DNA from: an uncultured Coriobacteriaceae bacterium | GTDB lineage: Bacteria; Actinomycetota; Coriobacteriia; Coriobacteriales; Coriobacteriaceae | NCBI GenBank assembly: GCA_944319885.1 | Contig: CALUFC010000003.1 | Coordinates: 62,001-126,000, forward strand | Direction of reading: 5' to 3' | DNA length: 64,000 bases | In this document: in pieces, positions 44,698-53,352 of the stretch | Layout: each line of letters starts with the position of its first letter | How positions within the stretch are numbered: the stretch's first letter is position 1 | Translations under genes and position numbers: made by a program | The notes under the pieces: generated by a model | The model's input: the letters and a program-made list of their open reading frames with translations, nothing else | Told to the model about the DNA's origin: nothing | Database searches by the model: none

Positions 44698-47142
44698 ATG
44701 GAATCGCTCTATAGGAAATACCGCCCGCTTACGTTTGAGAGCGTCGTGGGCCAGCAGCATATCGTCTCCACCCTCGAGCATGCGGTGACCGAAGGGCGGC
44801 TTTCACACGCGTACCTGTTCTGCGGTCCGCGCGGTACGGGCAAGACCACCATGGCGCGCATTCTTGCGAAGGCGCTGCTGTGCGAGCGCGCCGCCGCTGC
44901 TCGCGCCGAGGGCGCGGCCGGCTGCATGCCCGACGGCACCTGCGCCGAGTGCGAGCAGATCGCCGAAGGCACGCATCCAGACGTCTATGAGCTCGACGCC
45001 GCGAGCCGCACCGGTGTGGACAACGTCCGCGAGGAGATCATCGGGTCGGTGAACTTCGCCCCGGTGCGCGGCGCGTACAAGATCTATATCATCGACGAGG
45101 TGCACATGCTTACCACGGCGGCGTTCAACGCGCTGCTCAAGACGCTCGAGGAGCCGCCGAGCCACGTGGTGTTCGTGCTGTGCACCACCGATCCCCAAAA
45201 GATTCCCGAGACCATCCTGAGCCGTTGCCAGCGCTTTGATTTCCACCGCATCGGCAACGACGACATCGTGGGCAGGCTTGCCTACATCTGCGCGCAAGAG
45301 GGCTTCGACTACGACGACGAGGCGCTTCAGATTGTCGCCAAGCATGCCCGTGGCGGTATGCGCGATGCGCTTTCCACGCTCGAGCAGCTTTCGGTGTTCG
45401 GCAACGGCGCGGTGCACACCGACGACGCGCGGTCGCTTTTGGGCGAGGTGGCCGGATCGGTGCTTGCCGAGTTTAGCCGCGGAATCGCCGCACGCGATGT
45501 GGCGGGCCTGTTTGGGCTGGTGCGCACGCAGGTCGAAGACGGCGGCGACCTTATGGAGCTCACCCGAGATCTCGTTGCGCATATGCGCGATGTCTATATG
45601 GTGCGCGTGGCGGGTGCCCGCCGCGAGGTGATCGATGCCACGCCGGAAGAGCTGGCGCAGCTCGAAGAGGAGGCGGCGCGGTTCGAGGGCGCCGATCGCT
45701 TGGCGCGGATTCTCACGGTGCTCGACGATGCGGCGCTCGAGATGCGCTCCGCGGCCGATACGCGCCTGGTGCTCGAGATCGCGCTCACGCGTCTCGCTCG
45801 TCCCGAGGCCGATCTCACGCTCGAGGCGCTGGCGGAGCGTTTGGACCGCATCGAGGCGCAGCTTGCGGCCGGGGTGCCCTCGGCACCGATGAGCGCACAT
45901 GACATCGCTGCCATGACGGGGGCGAAGACGGCTGCCGCTCGGCCCGCTGTTCAGGCGACGCCCACTGTAGCCTCGCCCGTTGCTTCTGCTGCGTCTGCGG
46001 CCTCTGCCCCCAAGCGGGCTGAGGCAACACCGGCGAACGAGCATGCGGCGGCACCCGCGGCATCTTCGAGCACCGCCGCCGCTCCGGGGGCGCCGAAGCC
46101 TGGTTCCGAGGTATCCGCTTCCGCGTCACGCCCCGTAGCCGCACAGCCGGCGGTTGCAGCATCCGCGGCTTCGTCGCCGGCGCCGGCGAAGCCGGCTGCT
46201 GAGCAGCCCGTGCCGAGCAGCGCTCCCGCGCCTGCGCGGTCCGCATCCCCGCAGTCTGCCCCTGCGCGTCCTGAGGCAAGCGCTGTCTCCGAGCCCGTAC
46301 AGCCCGAAGCCGCCTCGCCTGCGGCGCACGCCCCGGTGACCGATCAGGGCGATTTGCAGCGCAAGTGGGCGGAGGTTGTGAAGCACGTCACCGCGGCACA
46401 GCCTTCGCGCGGCGCGTTGCTGCAGAGCGCGCGGGCCCAGCGCGACGATGGTGACACCCTTACGATCGCGTTTCCCGCTGGTTCTAGTTTTGCCATCAAG
46501 ATGCTCGGCCGCGCCGACTCGCAGGCGGTGGTGCTCCCGCAGGTGGCGGCGGTCTTTGGCCATCGTTCGCTTGCCTATGTGATGGGTGATGCGCCGGCAT
46601 CGCAGCCCGCGGCTCCGGCGCCGCAGCCCGCAGCTCCGGTAACGCCCAAGCCCGAGCCTTCTGCCCGCGTATCCACAGCTCCGGCTGAATCTGCTTCCCA
46701 GGTAGGTGCCGCGCCGGTCCCTCAGCCCCAGCCCGCGCCCATGCCTGCGCCGCAAGCGCCCGCGCCGGTCGACCAAACGAGCGGGCCCACCGTGGTGCCC
46801 GAGGCCGATGTCGAGGCGGATCGTCGCGCTTGGGAAGACGAGGTCGTGCCGTATGACGATGCGTTCATCGCGACGTATGCTGAGGAGGACGACGCACCGC
46901 CGTTTGATATGCCAGACGAGGGCGGTGTCGCTGAGGCGCCGGGCGTCGCACCGGCCCCGGCACATACCGCTCAAGCAGCGTCGCCCGCAGCTGCCGCTCC
47001 TGTGGCTCCCGCCTTCAATGCGACGCCGTTCGGTACGCCCGATGCCAGCGAGGCGATCCCGCAGACAAGCGAGGAGCAGAAGGAGATGCTCTCCAACATC
47101 TTCGGGGCGACCACCGTCTTCAAGATGGAGGGTGGTCAATAG
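44698..47142 (+). CDS. dnaX: DNA polymerase III subunit gamma/tau
   Basis: An 814-residue clamp-loader ATPase that assembles the polymerase III holoenzyme. The AAA+ core (about 1-370) has QHIVSTLEHAV, Walker A GPRGTGKTTMARILAKAL, a zinc module CERAAAARAEGAAGCMPDG with TCAECEQI, DEVHMLTTAAFNALLKTLEEPP and the SRCQRFDF arginine finger. Residues about 430-560 are Ala/Pro-rich and low complexity, then a short conserved tau-like domain (DLQRKWAEVVKHVTAAQPSRGALLQSARA), then another Pro/Ala-rich tail. I saw no A-rich slippery site with downstream pairing. GCGAGGAG precedes the ATG. ybaB and recR follow, split from it by a gene relic. Confidence 0.97.
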   Translation: MESLYRKYRPLTFESVVGQQHIVSTLEHAVTEGRLSHAYLFCGPRGTGKTTMARILAKALLCERAAAARAEGAAGCMPDGTCAECEQIAEGTHPDVYELDAASRTGVDNVREEIIGSVNFAPVRGAYKIYIIDEVHMLTTAAFNALLKTLEEPPSHVVFVLCTTDPQKIPETILSRCQRFDFHRIGNDDIVGRLAYICAQEGFDYDDEALQIVAKHARGGMRDALSTLEQLSVFGNGAVHTDDARSLLGEVAGSVLAEFSRGIAARDVAGLFGLVRTQVEDGGDLMELTRDLVAHMRDVYMVRVAGARREVIDATPEELAQLEEEAARFEGADRLARILTVLDDAALEMRSAADTRLVLEIALTRLARPEADLTLEALAERLDRIEAQLAAGVPSAPMSAHDIAAMTGAKTAAARPAVQATPTVASPVASAASAASAPKRAEATPANEHAAAPAASSSTAAAPGAPKPGSEVSASASRPVAAQPAVAASAASSPAPAKPAAEQPVPSSAPAPARSASPQSAPARPEASAVSEPVQPEAASPAAHAPVTDQGDLQRKWAEVVKHVTAAQPSRGALLQSARAQRDDGDTLTIAFPAGSSFAIKMLGRADSQAVVLPQVAAVFGHRSLAYVMGDAPASQPAAPAPQPAAPVTPKPEPSARVSTAPAESASQVGAAPVPQPQPAPMPAPQAPAPVDQTSGPTVVPEADVEADRRAWEDEVVPYDDAFIATYAEEDDAPPFDMPDEGGVAEAPGVAPAPAHTAQAASPAAAAPVAPAFNATPFGTPDASEAIPQTSEEQKEMLSNIFGATTVFKMEGGQ

Positions 47143-47187
47143 GCCGCTGCGCACCGTTTCGAGGGCATGAAAGCATGTTGCATGCTG

Positions 47188-47232
47188 CAGCGTCGTGTCG
47201 CGTGGATACGACACGTCTGCGCTGGCATTTTT
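47188..47232 (+). terminator. Terminator after dnaX
   Basis: A CGTGTCG/CGACACG stem (47194-47200 with 47209-47215), extended by a CAGCG/CGCTG pair further out, with ATTTTT at 47228-47232 just downstream. Confidence 0.6.
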
Positions 47233-47290
47233 CGGTCGAGTAATTGGTGCATTATGACGAATAGCTCACAAGAACTACATAGGAACGTCT

Positions 47291-47736
47291 ATGCCACTCG
47301 TCGACCGCAACATCAAAGTCCCGCTGCATTACCAGATGTATCTCGATCTGCTGAAGCGCATCCAGTCTGGCGCGCTCGCACCCGGCGATAAGCTCCCGCC
47401 CGAGCCCCAGCTCGAATCTACGAGGTGCACGGCACCCCCATCTGCCCCAAGCCCGTCGACGCGGCGGCGTGGGAGTGCGTGCACGAGGCGTTTGCCGACG
47501 GCCTCTTCATGTCGGGCAAGACCCCCGAGGAGAGCATCGAGATGGTCGAGGCGGCGCGCAAGCGCGTTCCCGACACGCCCATCTTCCTGGGCGGCGGCGC
47601 CACCGGCGACAACGTTCGCGAGCTCATGAAGTACTACGATGGCGTCTCGGTTGCCACCTGGATCAAGAACGGCGACATGAAGAACCCCATCGACCCCGAG
47701 CGTGCCCGCATCTTCCTGGAGCAGGCAAAGGGCTAG
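47291..47736 (+). pseudogene. GntR-regulator 5' end joined out of frame to BtpA/SgcQ-family 3' end
   Basis: The first 42 codons encode MPLVDRNIKVPLHYQMYLDLLKRIQSGALAPGDKLPPEPQLE, the N-terminus of a GntR/UbiC-type regulator, cut within its winged helix. From about 47413 a different frame encodes YEVHGTPICPKPVDAAAWECVHEAF and then TPIFLGGGATGDNVRELM, VSVATWIKNGDMKNPIDPERARIF, the C-terminal half of a BtpA/SgcQ-family protein. The two halves are in different frames. A deletion between a GntR gene and its downstream operon explains this. Neither part should be functional, though the last 104 codons remain open behind a GTG at 47425. Confidence 0.75.
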
Positions 47737-47782
47737 CGTTTCCCGGGCACCACGCTGGTGTTCAGATCCACCTTTCCGAGTG

Positions 47783-47809
47783 CGCCCCGGTTCCACGCGA
47801 GCCGGGGCG
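47783..47809 (+). terminator. Terminator after the GntR/BtpA relic
   Basis: An 8-bp GC stem (47783-47790 with 47802-47809) followed by TTCTGCGTTG. It is probably the terminator of the lost operon. Confidence 0.5.
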
Positions 47810-47850
47810 TTCTGCGTTGTGTCCACAGCCGTCAAAGTAAAAGCTCCGGA

Positions 47851-47930
47851 GGAGGGGCATAACCCTCCGCGCGCAGTTCCGCAGCGCGAAGCGCGAGGAC
47901 CTCTTTGAGCACGGAGGGCTATGCCCCTCC
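47851..47930. repeat. Palindromic element with 19-bp arms
   Basis: The arms are 47851-47869 (GGAGGGGCATAACCCTCCG) and 47912-47930, its inverse with one mismatch. The 42-base loop holds a small GCGCG/CGCGC hairpin. It occupies the gap 47737-48044, which has no gene. It looks like a REP-type element or a folded RNA ahead of ybaB. Confidence 0.55.
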
Positions 47931-48044
47931 GCCCACATGCGGTTTTCACTTGAGCGAATGCCCACACAGCCCTGCCGTGCGCTATCGGGTATCATGGACC
48001 CCGGAATACCCGTCGCGACACCCGCGCAATCAAGGAGACCTTCC

Positions 48045-48365
48045 ATGGCAAACATGAACATGCAGCAGATGATGAAGCAGGCCCGCAAGATGCAGGAGCA
48101 GCTTGCCGCCGTGCAGGAGAACCTCGCCGAGACCACCGTCGACGCCTCTGCCGGTGGCGGCATGGTCAAGGTGACCGCTCGCGGCGATATGCAGATCACC
48201 TCGCTCAAGATCGACCCCGAGGCCATCGATCCCGAGGACGTCGAGATGCTCGAGGACATGGTTATGGCTGCGGTGAACGAGGCCATTCGCGGCATCATGG
48301 ATGTCACCAACCGCCAGATGGGCGCCATCACCGGCGGTCTCAACATCCCGGGCATGCCGTTCTAG
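48045..48365 (+). CDS. ybaB: YbaB/EbfC family nucleoid-associated protein
   Basis: A 106-residue DNA-binding protein that bridges DNA and is almost always encoded between dnaX and recR, as here. Family text is clear: MKQARKMQEQLAAVQENLAETTVDASAGGGMVKVTARGDMQITSLKIDPE. The start is set by AAGGAG 8 bases upstream; an in-frame start 36 codons earlier is unsupported. It ends 26 bases before recR. Confidence 0.96.
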   Translation: MANMNMQQMMKQARKMQEQLAAVQENLAETTVDASAGGGMVKVTARGDMQITSLKIDPEAIDPEDVEMLEDMVMAAVNEAIRGIMDVTNRQMGAITGGLNIPGMPF

Positions 48366-48391
48366 CGCGTCCCGCGTGAACCGAGGCTATT

Positions 48392-48988
48392 GTGGCAACC
48401 GATCACGACTTGCAGCGCCTGCTCGATGAGCTTGGGAGACTCCCGGGCATCGGGCCAAAATCCGCGCAGCGCATCGCCTATCACCTGCTCGAGGCGGATG
48501 CCGAGGAGGCGCGCCGCCTGGCGCAGGCCATTCTGGACGTGAAGGAGCACGTGCACTTTTGCCGTCGCTGTTTTAACTACGCCACGGCCGAGGAATGCCC
48601 CATCTGTCGCGACGGCTCGCGCGACCATAGGCGCATCTGCGTGGTCTCCGAGCCGCGCGACGTAACCGCCATCGAGCGTACCGGCTCGTACCATGGGCTC
48701 TACCATGTGCTCGGCGGCGTGATCAGCCCCATGGATAAGATCGGGCCGGAGCAGCTCCACGTGCGCGAACTGCTCGCGCGCCTAGCGGAGGAGGGCACCG
48801 AGGAGGTCATCCTCGCCACGAATCCTAACGTGGAGGGTGAGGCCACGGCGAGCTATCTCGCCCTCACCATCAAGCCGCTCGGCGTTGCCGTGAGCCGCCT
48901 GGCGAGCGGCCTTCCCGTGGGCGGCGATTTGGAGTACGCCGACGAGCTCACGCTCGGCCGTGCGATCGAGGCACGCCGCACGCTGTAG
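48392..48988 (+). CDS. recR: Recombination mediator RecR
   Basis: A 198-residue RecFOR component that helps load RecA at gaps. It has the helix-hairpin-helix [20 protein letters not shown], the zinc finger [18 protein letters not shown], and a Toprim domain ([16 protein letters not shown], then [19 protein letters not shown]) with the C-terminal Walker-B-like end. Length is typical. The GTG start has GAGG 5-8 bases upstream. It follows ybaB closely as one operon. Confidence 0.98.
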   Translation: MATDHDLQRLLDELGRLPGIGPKSAQRIAYHLLEADAEEARRLAQAILDVKEHVHFCRRCFNYATAEECPICRDGSRDHRRICVVSEPRDVTAIERTGSYHGLYHVLGGVISPMDKIGPEQLHVRELLARLAEEGTEEVILATNPNVEGEATASYLALTIKPLGVAVSRLASGLPVGGDLEYADELTLGRAIEARRTL

Positions 48989-49006
48989 CAATCTCGATAT
49001 ATCGCA

Positions 49007-49045
49007 TGCGGGGGAGGCTGCTCATCATGAACTGCCTCCCCCGCA
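49007..49045. terminator. Bidirectional terminator between recR and amylase genes
   Basis: A perfect 12-bp stem (49007-49018 with 49034-49045) with a 15-base loop lying between two convergent genes. T-rich sequence follows on the plus strand (TTCGTTCG). Confidence 0.6.
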
Positions 49046-49066
49046 TTCGTTCGATGGATGTGCGGT

Positions 49067-50587
49067 CTACGCGCGCATTTCCTCGGTATCCTCGGCAATC
49101 TCGCGCACGATCGCGTGCAGCTGACGGTCGTGCTCCAAGGCGTCGGCTGTCTTCTCCGGCAGGTACACCGAGAGACGCCCGCCCAGCGTATGGAATGTGC
49201 CCCAGCCCTCGGCATCGATGACCACGTCATCTTGCTCGCCGATGACGCAGCTCCAGGTCTCGCCGGCATGAGCCGCACCCGCGAACATGCGCTTCTCGCC
49301 GCCGTCGCGATCGGTGAGGACTACGGCCACGCCGCTGCCTGCGTGCTCGGCATCGCCCTCGCGCGTCCAACCGATCACATCCGGCGCGTCGAGGTAATCG
49401 CGCTGCGCGCCATAGGAAAAGCGGCGGCGGATTTCCATGAGCAGCGGGAGCTCTGCCACCGCGGGGATGTTGCCGTCGTTGGGCATGCCGTAGAGGTCGC
49501 CGTAGAAGACGCACGGATAGCCCGCTTCGCGCAGTAAGATGAGCGCGTAGGCGGCCGGCTTGAACCATGTTTGCACGAACGACTGCAGGGCCTGGCCGGG
49601 CTGCGTGTCGTGGTTCTCGGCAAAGGTCACGGCATGCGCGGGATCGTGCTCCACGAGCGTGCCGGCGAAGATCTTCGAGAGGTCCACGTCGCCGTTGGAG
49701 CAGCTGGCGCGGTAGAGGTTGTAGTGCAGCGGCACATCGAAGAGCGACATGGCGCGCTCCTGACCCAGGTAGCCATCGAGCTCCTTGACCGTGCGGCCCC
49801 AGTACTCGCCGACCGTGAAGAGCTCCTTGCCCGTATGCTTACGTAGCGCCTCAAGCCAGCGCGGGTAGAAGCCGCGGTCGATATGCTTGAGCGCGTCCAG
49901 GCGGAAGCCATCGAGCTTGCAGGCGTCGACGTACCACTGGCCCCAGCGCACGAGTTCGTCGAAGACGCGCGGATCGTTCACGTCGACGTCGGCGCCCATG
50001 AGGTAGTCGTAGTTGCCGTTTTCCGTGCGATCGACGGCGTCGTCCCAGCGTTTGCCGTCAAAGAGGAAGACGGCCTTGCGCTTGGTCCTGTCGTCCCAGT
50101 CCACACCGTGGAAGCAAGTCCAATCCCAGGTGAAATCTGAGTGGACGCCGGCGCGGCCGGGGAAGGTGAAACGCGTCCAGGCGGAGATGGTTTGCTTGGT
50201 GCCCGTGAGCTCGCCGCGGTTTGCGCCCAAGACCTCCTGTGCCACGACGTCCTCGCAACCATCGGCACCAAGCCGCTGGTTGAGCACGATGTCGGCGAGC
50301 GCCTGGATGCCGTTGGCATGTAGCGCTTCGATAGCCGCCTCGTACTCCGCGCGCGTGCCGTACTTGGTGCCTATGGTGCCCTTTTGGTCGAATTCACCCA
50401 GGTCATAGGTATCGTAGACGCCATATCCCACGTCCTCGACGCCCTTCTCTCCCTTGTAGGCGGGCGGCATCCACACCGCGGTGATACCCTCGTAGGCAAA
50501 GCTGGGCGCCTGCTCGGCGAGGCGGCGCCAATGCGAGCCATCCGACGGCAAATACCAGGAGAATCCCTGCAGAATCGTTCCGTTCAT
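49067..50587 (-). CDS. Cytoplasmic alpha-amylase, GH13
   Basis: A 506-residue alpha-amylase of the type found inside cells (GH13 subfamily 5-like), cutting maltodextrins or glycogen. It begins MNGTILQGFSWYLPSDG with no signal peptide. Conserved regions: ALADIVLNQRLGADG (region I), GFRLDALKHI with the nucleophile Asp (about 230), VGEYWG with the acid Glu (about 258) and FAENHDTQPGQ with the third Asp (about 326). AAAGGA precedes the ATG; a start 20 codons earlier lacks a ribosome site. It is transcribed alone, convergent with recR. Confidence 0.95.
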   Translation of the reverse strand: MNGTILQGFSWYLPSDGSHWRRLAEQAPSFAYEGITAVWMPPAYKGEKGVEDVGYGVYDTYDLGEFDQKGTIGTKYGTRAEYEAAIEALHANGIQALADIVLNQRLGADGCEDVVAQEVLGANRGELTGTKQTISAWTRFTFPGRAGVHSDFTWDWTCFHGVDWDDRTKRKAVFLFDGKRWDDAVDRTENGNYDYLMGADVDVNDPRVFDELVRWGQWYVDACKLDGFRLDALKHIDRGFYPRWLEALRKHTGKELFTVGEYWGRTVKELDGYLGQERAMSLFDVPLHYNLYRASCSNGDVDLSKIFAGTLVEHDPAHAVTFAENHDTQPGQALQSFVQTWFKPAAYALILLREAGYPCVFYGDLYGMPNDGNIPAVAELPLLMEIRRRFSYGAQRDYLDAPDVIGWTREGDAEHAGSGVAVVLTDRDGGEKRMFAGAAHAGETWSCVIGEQDDVVIDAEGWGTFHTLGGRLSVYLPEKTADALEHDRQLHAIVREIAEDTEEMRA

Positions 50588-51172
50588 TGAGTTCCTTTCT
50601 GGCGAGTGCGCCGCAGAGGTGCTATGCGTGGCGGCGTGCCCGTACAATGGTGCTGCGATTGATGTACGTTAAAGGTGCCGCGTCATCTCTGGACGGCATG
50701 CGGCCCGGCATATGATACCCGAGCAGCGTCGCACGCAAGGTATCCGCATGTTTGTCGGGGCTGTCTTGAACGTTGCGTTGAGGTGCTGCCGCATCTCCCC
50801 GTGTCATGTGCCGCAAGGTGGGCACGGGAAAATGTTACCGGCCAAGAATCATATGCGAAGTGTGGACGTTTTGGCGGATATGCCGCCGACACATGCAAGG
50901 CGCCTCATTGAAAGCGCTGGTAGATGATATAGCCTCAGCTTCAGTTATCGTTGTTGGGGCGCGAACGCGGCACAAACAACCACACTTCGAATATGTTACT
51001 TATACGGTGGCAATTATAGATGGCCTTTGCTCGGGATGTTTGAGCGCAAAAGGTGAGGTCTTATATGCTCTGGTGCCGCCTCATTGCGCAAGTGGATTTT
51101 GACGCGTCCATAGACTGGGAATTGCTAGGAAGACGCACCTGCTCAAGGCAGGTGTCCAGGAAAGGACGCATC
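50588..51172. other. 585-base gap between amylase and lipoprotein genes
   Basis: No gene that I can support; several short frames on both strands lack ribosome sites and sensible composition. It must contain the promoters of the two divergent genes. TGAAAGCGCTGGTA at 50909-50922 is near the cre consensus for CcpA/LacI-type repressors, which would suit the amylase, but this is weak. A GCACCTGC/GCAGGTG hairpin (51136-51154) lies just before the lipoprotein ribosome site. Confidence 0.4.
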
Positions 51173-51985
51173 ATGAAAAAGACAATGGTTTTGATGGCAG
51201 CAGCGGCGATGCTCTCGATGGCGGCTTGCTCGTCGGGCGGCGCGGGTGCCACGGGGACGACGCTCGGCACGGGGGACGCGGGCGACTCCGATGCCGCCAT
51301 TGAGACCCCGGGTGAAAACATTGAGGCAACAACGCTGGATCCGCTGGTGACCGAGGATGATGTGAATGGGTCGTACAGCTCCGATTCCACCAGTTCGGTG
51401 GACTCGTACGGCACTGCATCCTCGGCGGGGGCACAGGATTCTGCGGGCGTCACGCGCATGGATGTTGAGCCCATTCCCGCGTTTGAGGCGTTTAGCACCA
51501 AGAGCATCTGGTTCAGTGTGAACGAGAACTTTGCAAAGTATTCGCTCGTGTGGGCGGTGTTCGCATTTGATGGCAACGGTAACGTGACGGTTTATAGCCA
51601 TGTTGACCAGTTTGATTTCTCGATGATTAATGCCAGCATGAGCGACGATGAGGTACTGGAGGTTGTGAAATCGGTTGAGATGGAGGAGCGCAGCTATCTA
51701 GGCATTGATGGTGAGCCGCAGCCGCAGCCCATTAACCTGCGGGTATTCACTGACGATTCGGGCAACATCACCGAAGAAGAGCAGATCGGTTACATCAACG
51801 ACGACAAGGGGCTTACCGATGGGGCAACGATTTGGACCGATCTGGTGACGGATTATGAGATCCAGCCGATTTACGACATGCAGTTCGCGGGCTACACCAC
51901 ATTTAAGCGCCGCATCACCGATGCCGATAGCAACGTGGGCTACAACCTGGACGCGGCGAACACCGCGGGTATCACGGTGTACTAA
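51173..51985 (+). CDS. Lipoprotein of unknown function
   Basis: A 270-residue secreted lipoprotein. The signal is MKKTMVLMAAAAMLSMAAC with the lipobox LSMAAC, so the mature protein starts at Cys19 on the outer membrane face. A Gly/Ser/Thr/Asp-rich spacer runs to about residue 95. The folded part (about 95-270) has an acidic composition with many beta-prone segments (IWFSVNENFAKYSLVWAVFAFDGNGNVTVY). I do not recognise the domain. AGGAAAGGA precedes the ATG. It is upstream of a membrane protein, kinase and FHA gene, which suggests but does not prove a shared signalling role. Confidence 0.85.
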   Translation: MKKTMVLMAAAAMLSMAACSSGGAGATGTTLGTGDAGDSDAAIETPGENIEATTLDPLVTEDDVNGSYSSDSTSSVDSYGTASSAGAQDSAGVTRMDVEPIPAFEAFSTKSIWFSVNENFAKYSLVWAVFAFDGNGNVTVYSHVDQFDFSMINASMSDDEVLEVVKSVEMEERSYLGIDGEPQPQPINLRVFTDDSGNITEEEQIGYINDDKGLTDGATIWTDLVTDYEIQPIYDMQFAGYTTFKRRITDADSNVGYNLDAANTAGITVY

Positions 51986-52036
51986 GACGGCTGGATTCTG
52001 ACGGCGCTTCGATGCGTGCTGCAAGCGAGCGACGCG

Positions 52037-52067
52037 CGGGCCGGAAGGAGAGCATCCTTCCGGCCCG
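52037..52067 (+). terminator. Terminator after lipoprotein gene
   Basis: A perfect 12-bp stem (52037-52048 with 52056-52067) with a 7-base loop, 51 bases after the stop codon. The T run is poor (GTTGCTC). Confidence 0.6.
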
Positions 52068-52113
52068 CCGTTGCTCAGAGCTTTCCACGGCGCTTCAAAT
52101 GTTAGTGTGCAAG

Positions 52114-52263
52114 TATCATATGAGGTTAGGCAATTGTACATCGCCTTGCTGGCAGCAGCGCGCTGTCCCTAATTTGCACGGTGCCGTTTATCTGCGGAAA
52201 TGTAAACGGTGAATTTGGATGTCGAGCCAAGCCGTCGTTAAAATTGCCTAACCCCATATGATA
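52114..52263. mobile_element. MITE-like element with 22-bp inverted repeats
   Basis: The ends, 52114-52135 and 52242-52263, are inverted repeats with 21 of 22 positions matching (left end TATCATATGAGGTTAGGCAA). The outermost TA on each side could be a TA target duplication, as made by IS630/Tc1-type transposases. The interior has a CCGTTTA/TAAACGG hairpin (52184-52209) and no coding potential. It lies in the gene-free gap 51986-52362. Further on, 52329-52351 holds an imperfect palindrome (CCATTT...AAATGG) near the start of the next gene. Confidence 0.65.
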
Positions 52264-52362
52264 GTAGCTGGGTAACACATTATAGGCCCCTGGCGCGTTG
52301 GCAAAACGCGCCTCAGGACGCCGCCCATTTTGTAGTACAACAAATGGTGTCCCCCGCCTGAT

Positions 52363-53352
52363 ATGATAAAAACGCTGCGTCGGTTCGAGAAGAATGGATT
52401 GACTGCCGTGAGCGGGGCGAAGGCAAAGGCATGGTTGCGGCGTTTCAGGTACAAACTGGCGCTTCCTTCCGTCTTGATGGGTCTCGTAGTTTTCTCGTTC
52501 ACGCTCCTTGGATTCGGAGCAGTTGTCTACACAACGGCGTTGCCCTCGCTGGTTGCGGTTGCTGAGCAGGATGACGGAGCCTACTCCCAGCTAACGCATA
52601 GTATCGAAAACGCCGTGAATGGCGGGCTTGCAACGGGAGAGACGGCTGCGAATGAAGAGTCGGCTTCCGGGTCAAACGCCAGCGCATCGCGGCCTACGGT
52701 AACATCATCTGGCCTTACGCTTGGAAATCTTGCAGATGTATCGGGGGTCACGCAGCCCGAAGCCAACGCACAAGACCAAGGCGAAGACCAAGACGCACAA
52801 GATGATGCGGCCGAAGATAATGACGAGGAAGTCGAAGGCAGTGATCAGGATGCTGCCAATCCTGCTCCGCCTGCCGAGGATGAGCCAACCCAGCCAGATA
52901 CGCCAACCGGTCCCGATCCAGAGGCGGAGCAGGCTGCATATGACCATCTGCTAAGCGAGTTCCAGGCCATCGAAGGCTACATGGGCCAAGTCAACGCGTG
53001 CGTCCAGGCCTTCAACAACGATAACCAGGCGAATCTCGACACGCGCCTTGCCCACCAACGCGAAAACGCCGCGCTCTACGCGATGTTGCATTCGCACTAC
53101 GCCGGGCTTTTGGGCTATGCGCTGCCCGAGGGTAGTCAATACGGCTCCGCTCGCGGCAGTCTCATTGCTATGTATCGTTGCCTATCCAGCTATGTGGGGG
53201 TAATCGATAGCGCCTGGACGCTCAATGTGCGGTTCGAAGATCCCGAGAACCATGTCGATGAATACATGGTTCCCATTCGCGGGTCAGAGGTTGACGGGGT
53301 GAATAAGTATCTTGCCGAGTTTTACTCCCGCTACGAGGGGTTTGTGCTGTGA
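52363..53352 (+). CDS. Single-pass membrane protein with acidic linker
   Basis: A 329-residue protein. A basic N-terminus (residues 1-32) is followed by one strong membrane helix (LPSVLMGLVVFSFTLLGFGAVVYTTALPSLVAV). Residues about 75-200 are a disordered, very acidic Gln/Asp/Glu/Pro-rich linker. The last 130 residues are helical and mostly charged (QAIEGYMGQVNACVQAFNNDNQANLD..., then VDEYMVPIRGSEVDGVNKYLAEFYSRYEGF). No known domain is recognised. The ribosome site before the ATG is weak. The kinase gene starts inside its last codons, so the two are translationally coupled; it may be the kinase's partner or substrate. Confidence 0.8.
   Translation: MIKTLRRFEKNGLTAVSGAKAKAWLRRFRYKLALPSVLMGLVVFSFTLLGFGAVVYTTALPSLVAVAEQDDGAYSQLTHSIENAVNGGLATGETAANEESASGSNASASRPTVTSSGLTLGNLADVSGVTQPEANAQDQGEDQDAQDDAAEDNDEEVEGSDQDAANPAPPAEDEPTQPDTPTGPDPEAEQAAYDHLLSEFQAIEGYMGQVNACVQAFNNDNQANLDTRLAHQRENAALYAMLHSHYAGLLGYALPEGSQYGSARGSLIAMYRCLSSYVGVIDSAWTLNVRFEDPENHVDEYMVPIRGSEVDGVNKYLAEFYSRYEGFVL

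Noticed and set aside
44698-47142. Programmed frameshift making a short gamma form of DnaX
   Set aside because: I found no A-rich slippery heptamer with a downstream stem.
50588-51172. Short open frames of 60-98 codons on both strands
   Set aside because: None has a ribosome site or coherent protein composition, and they overlap one another.
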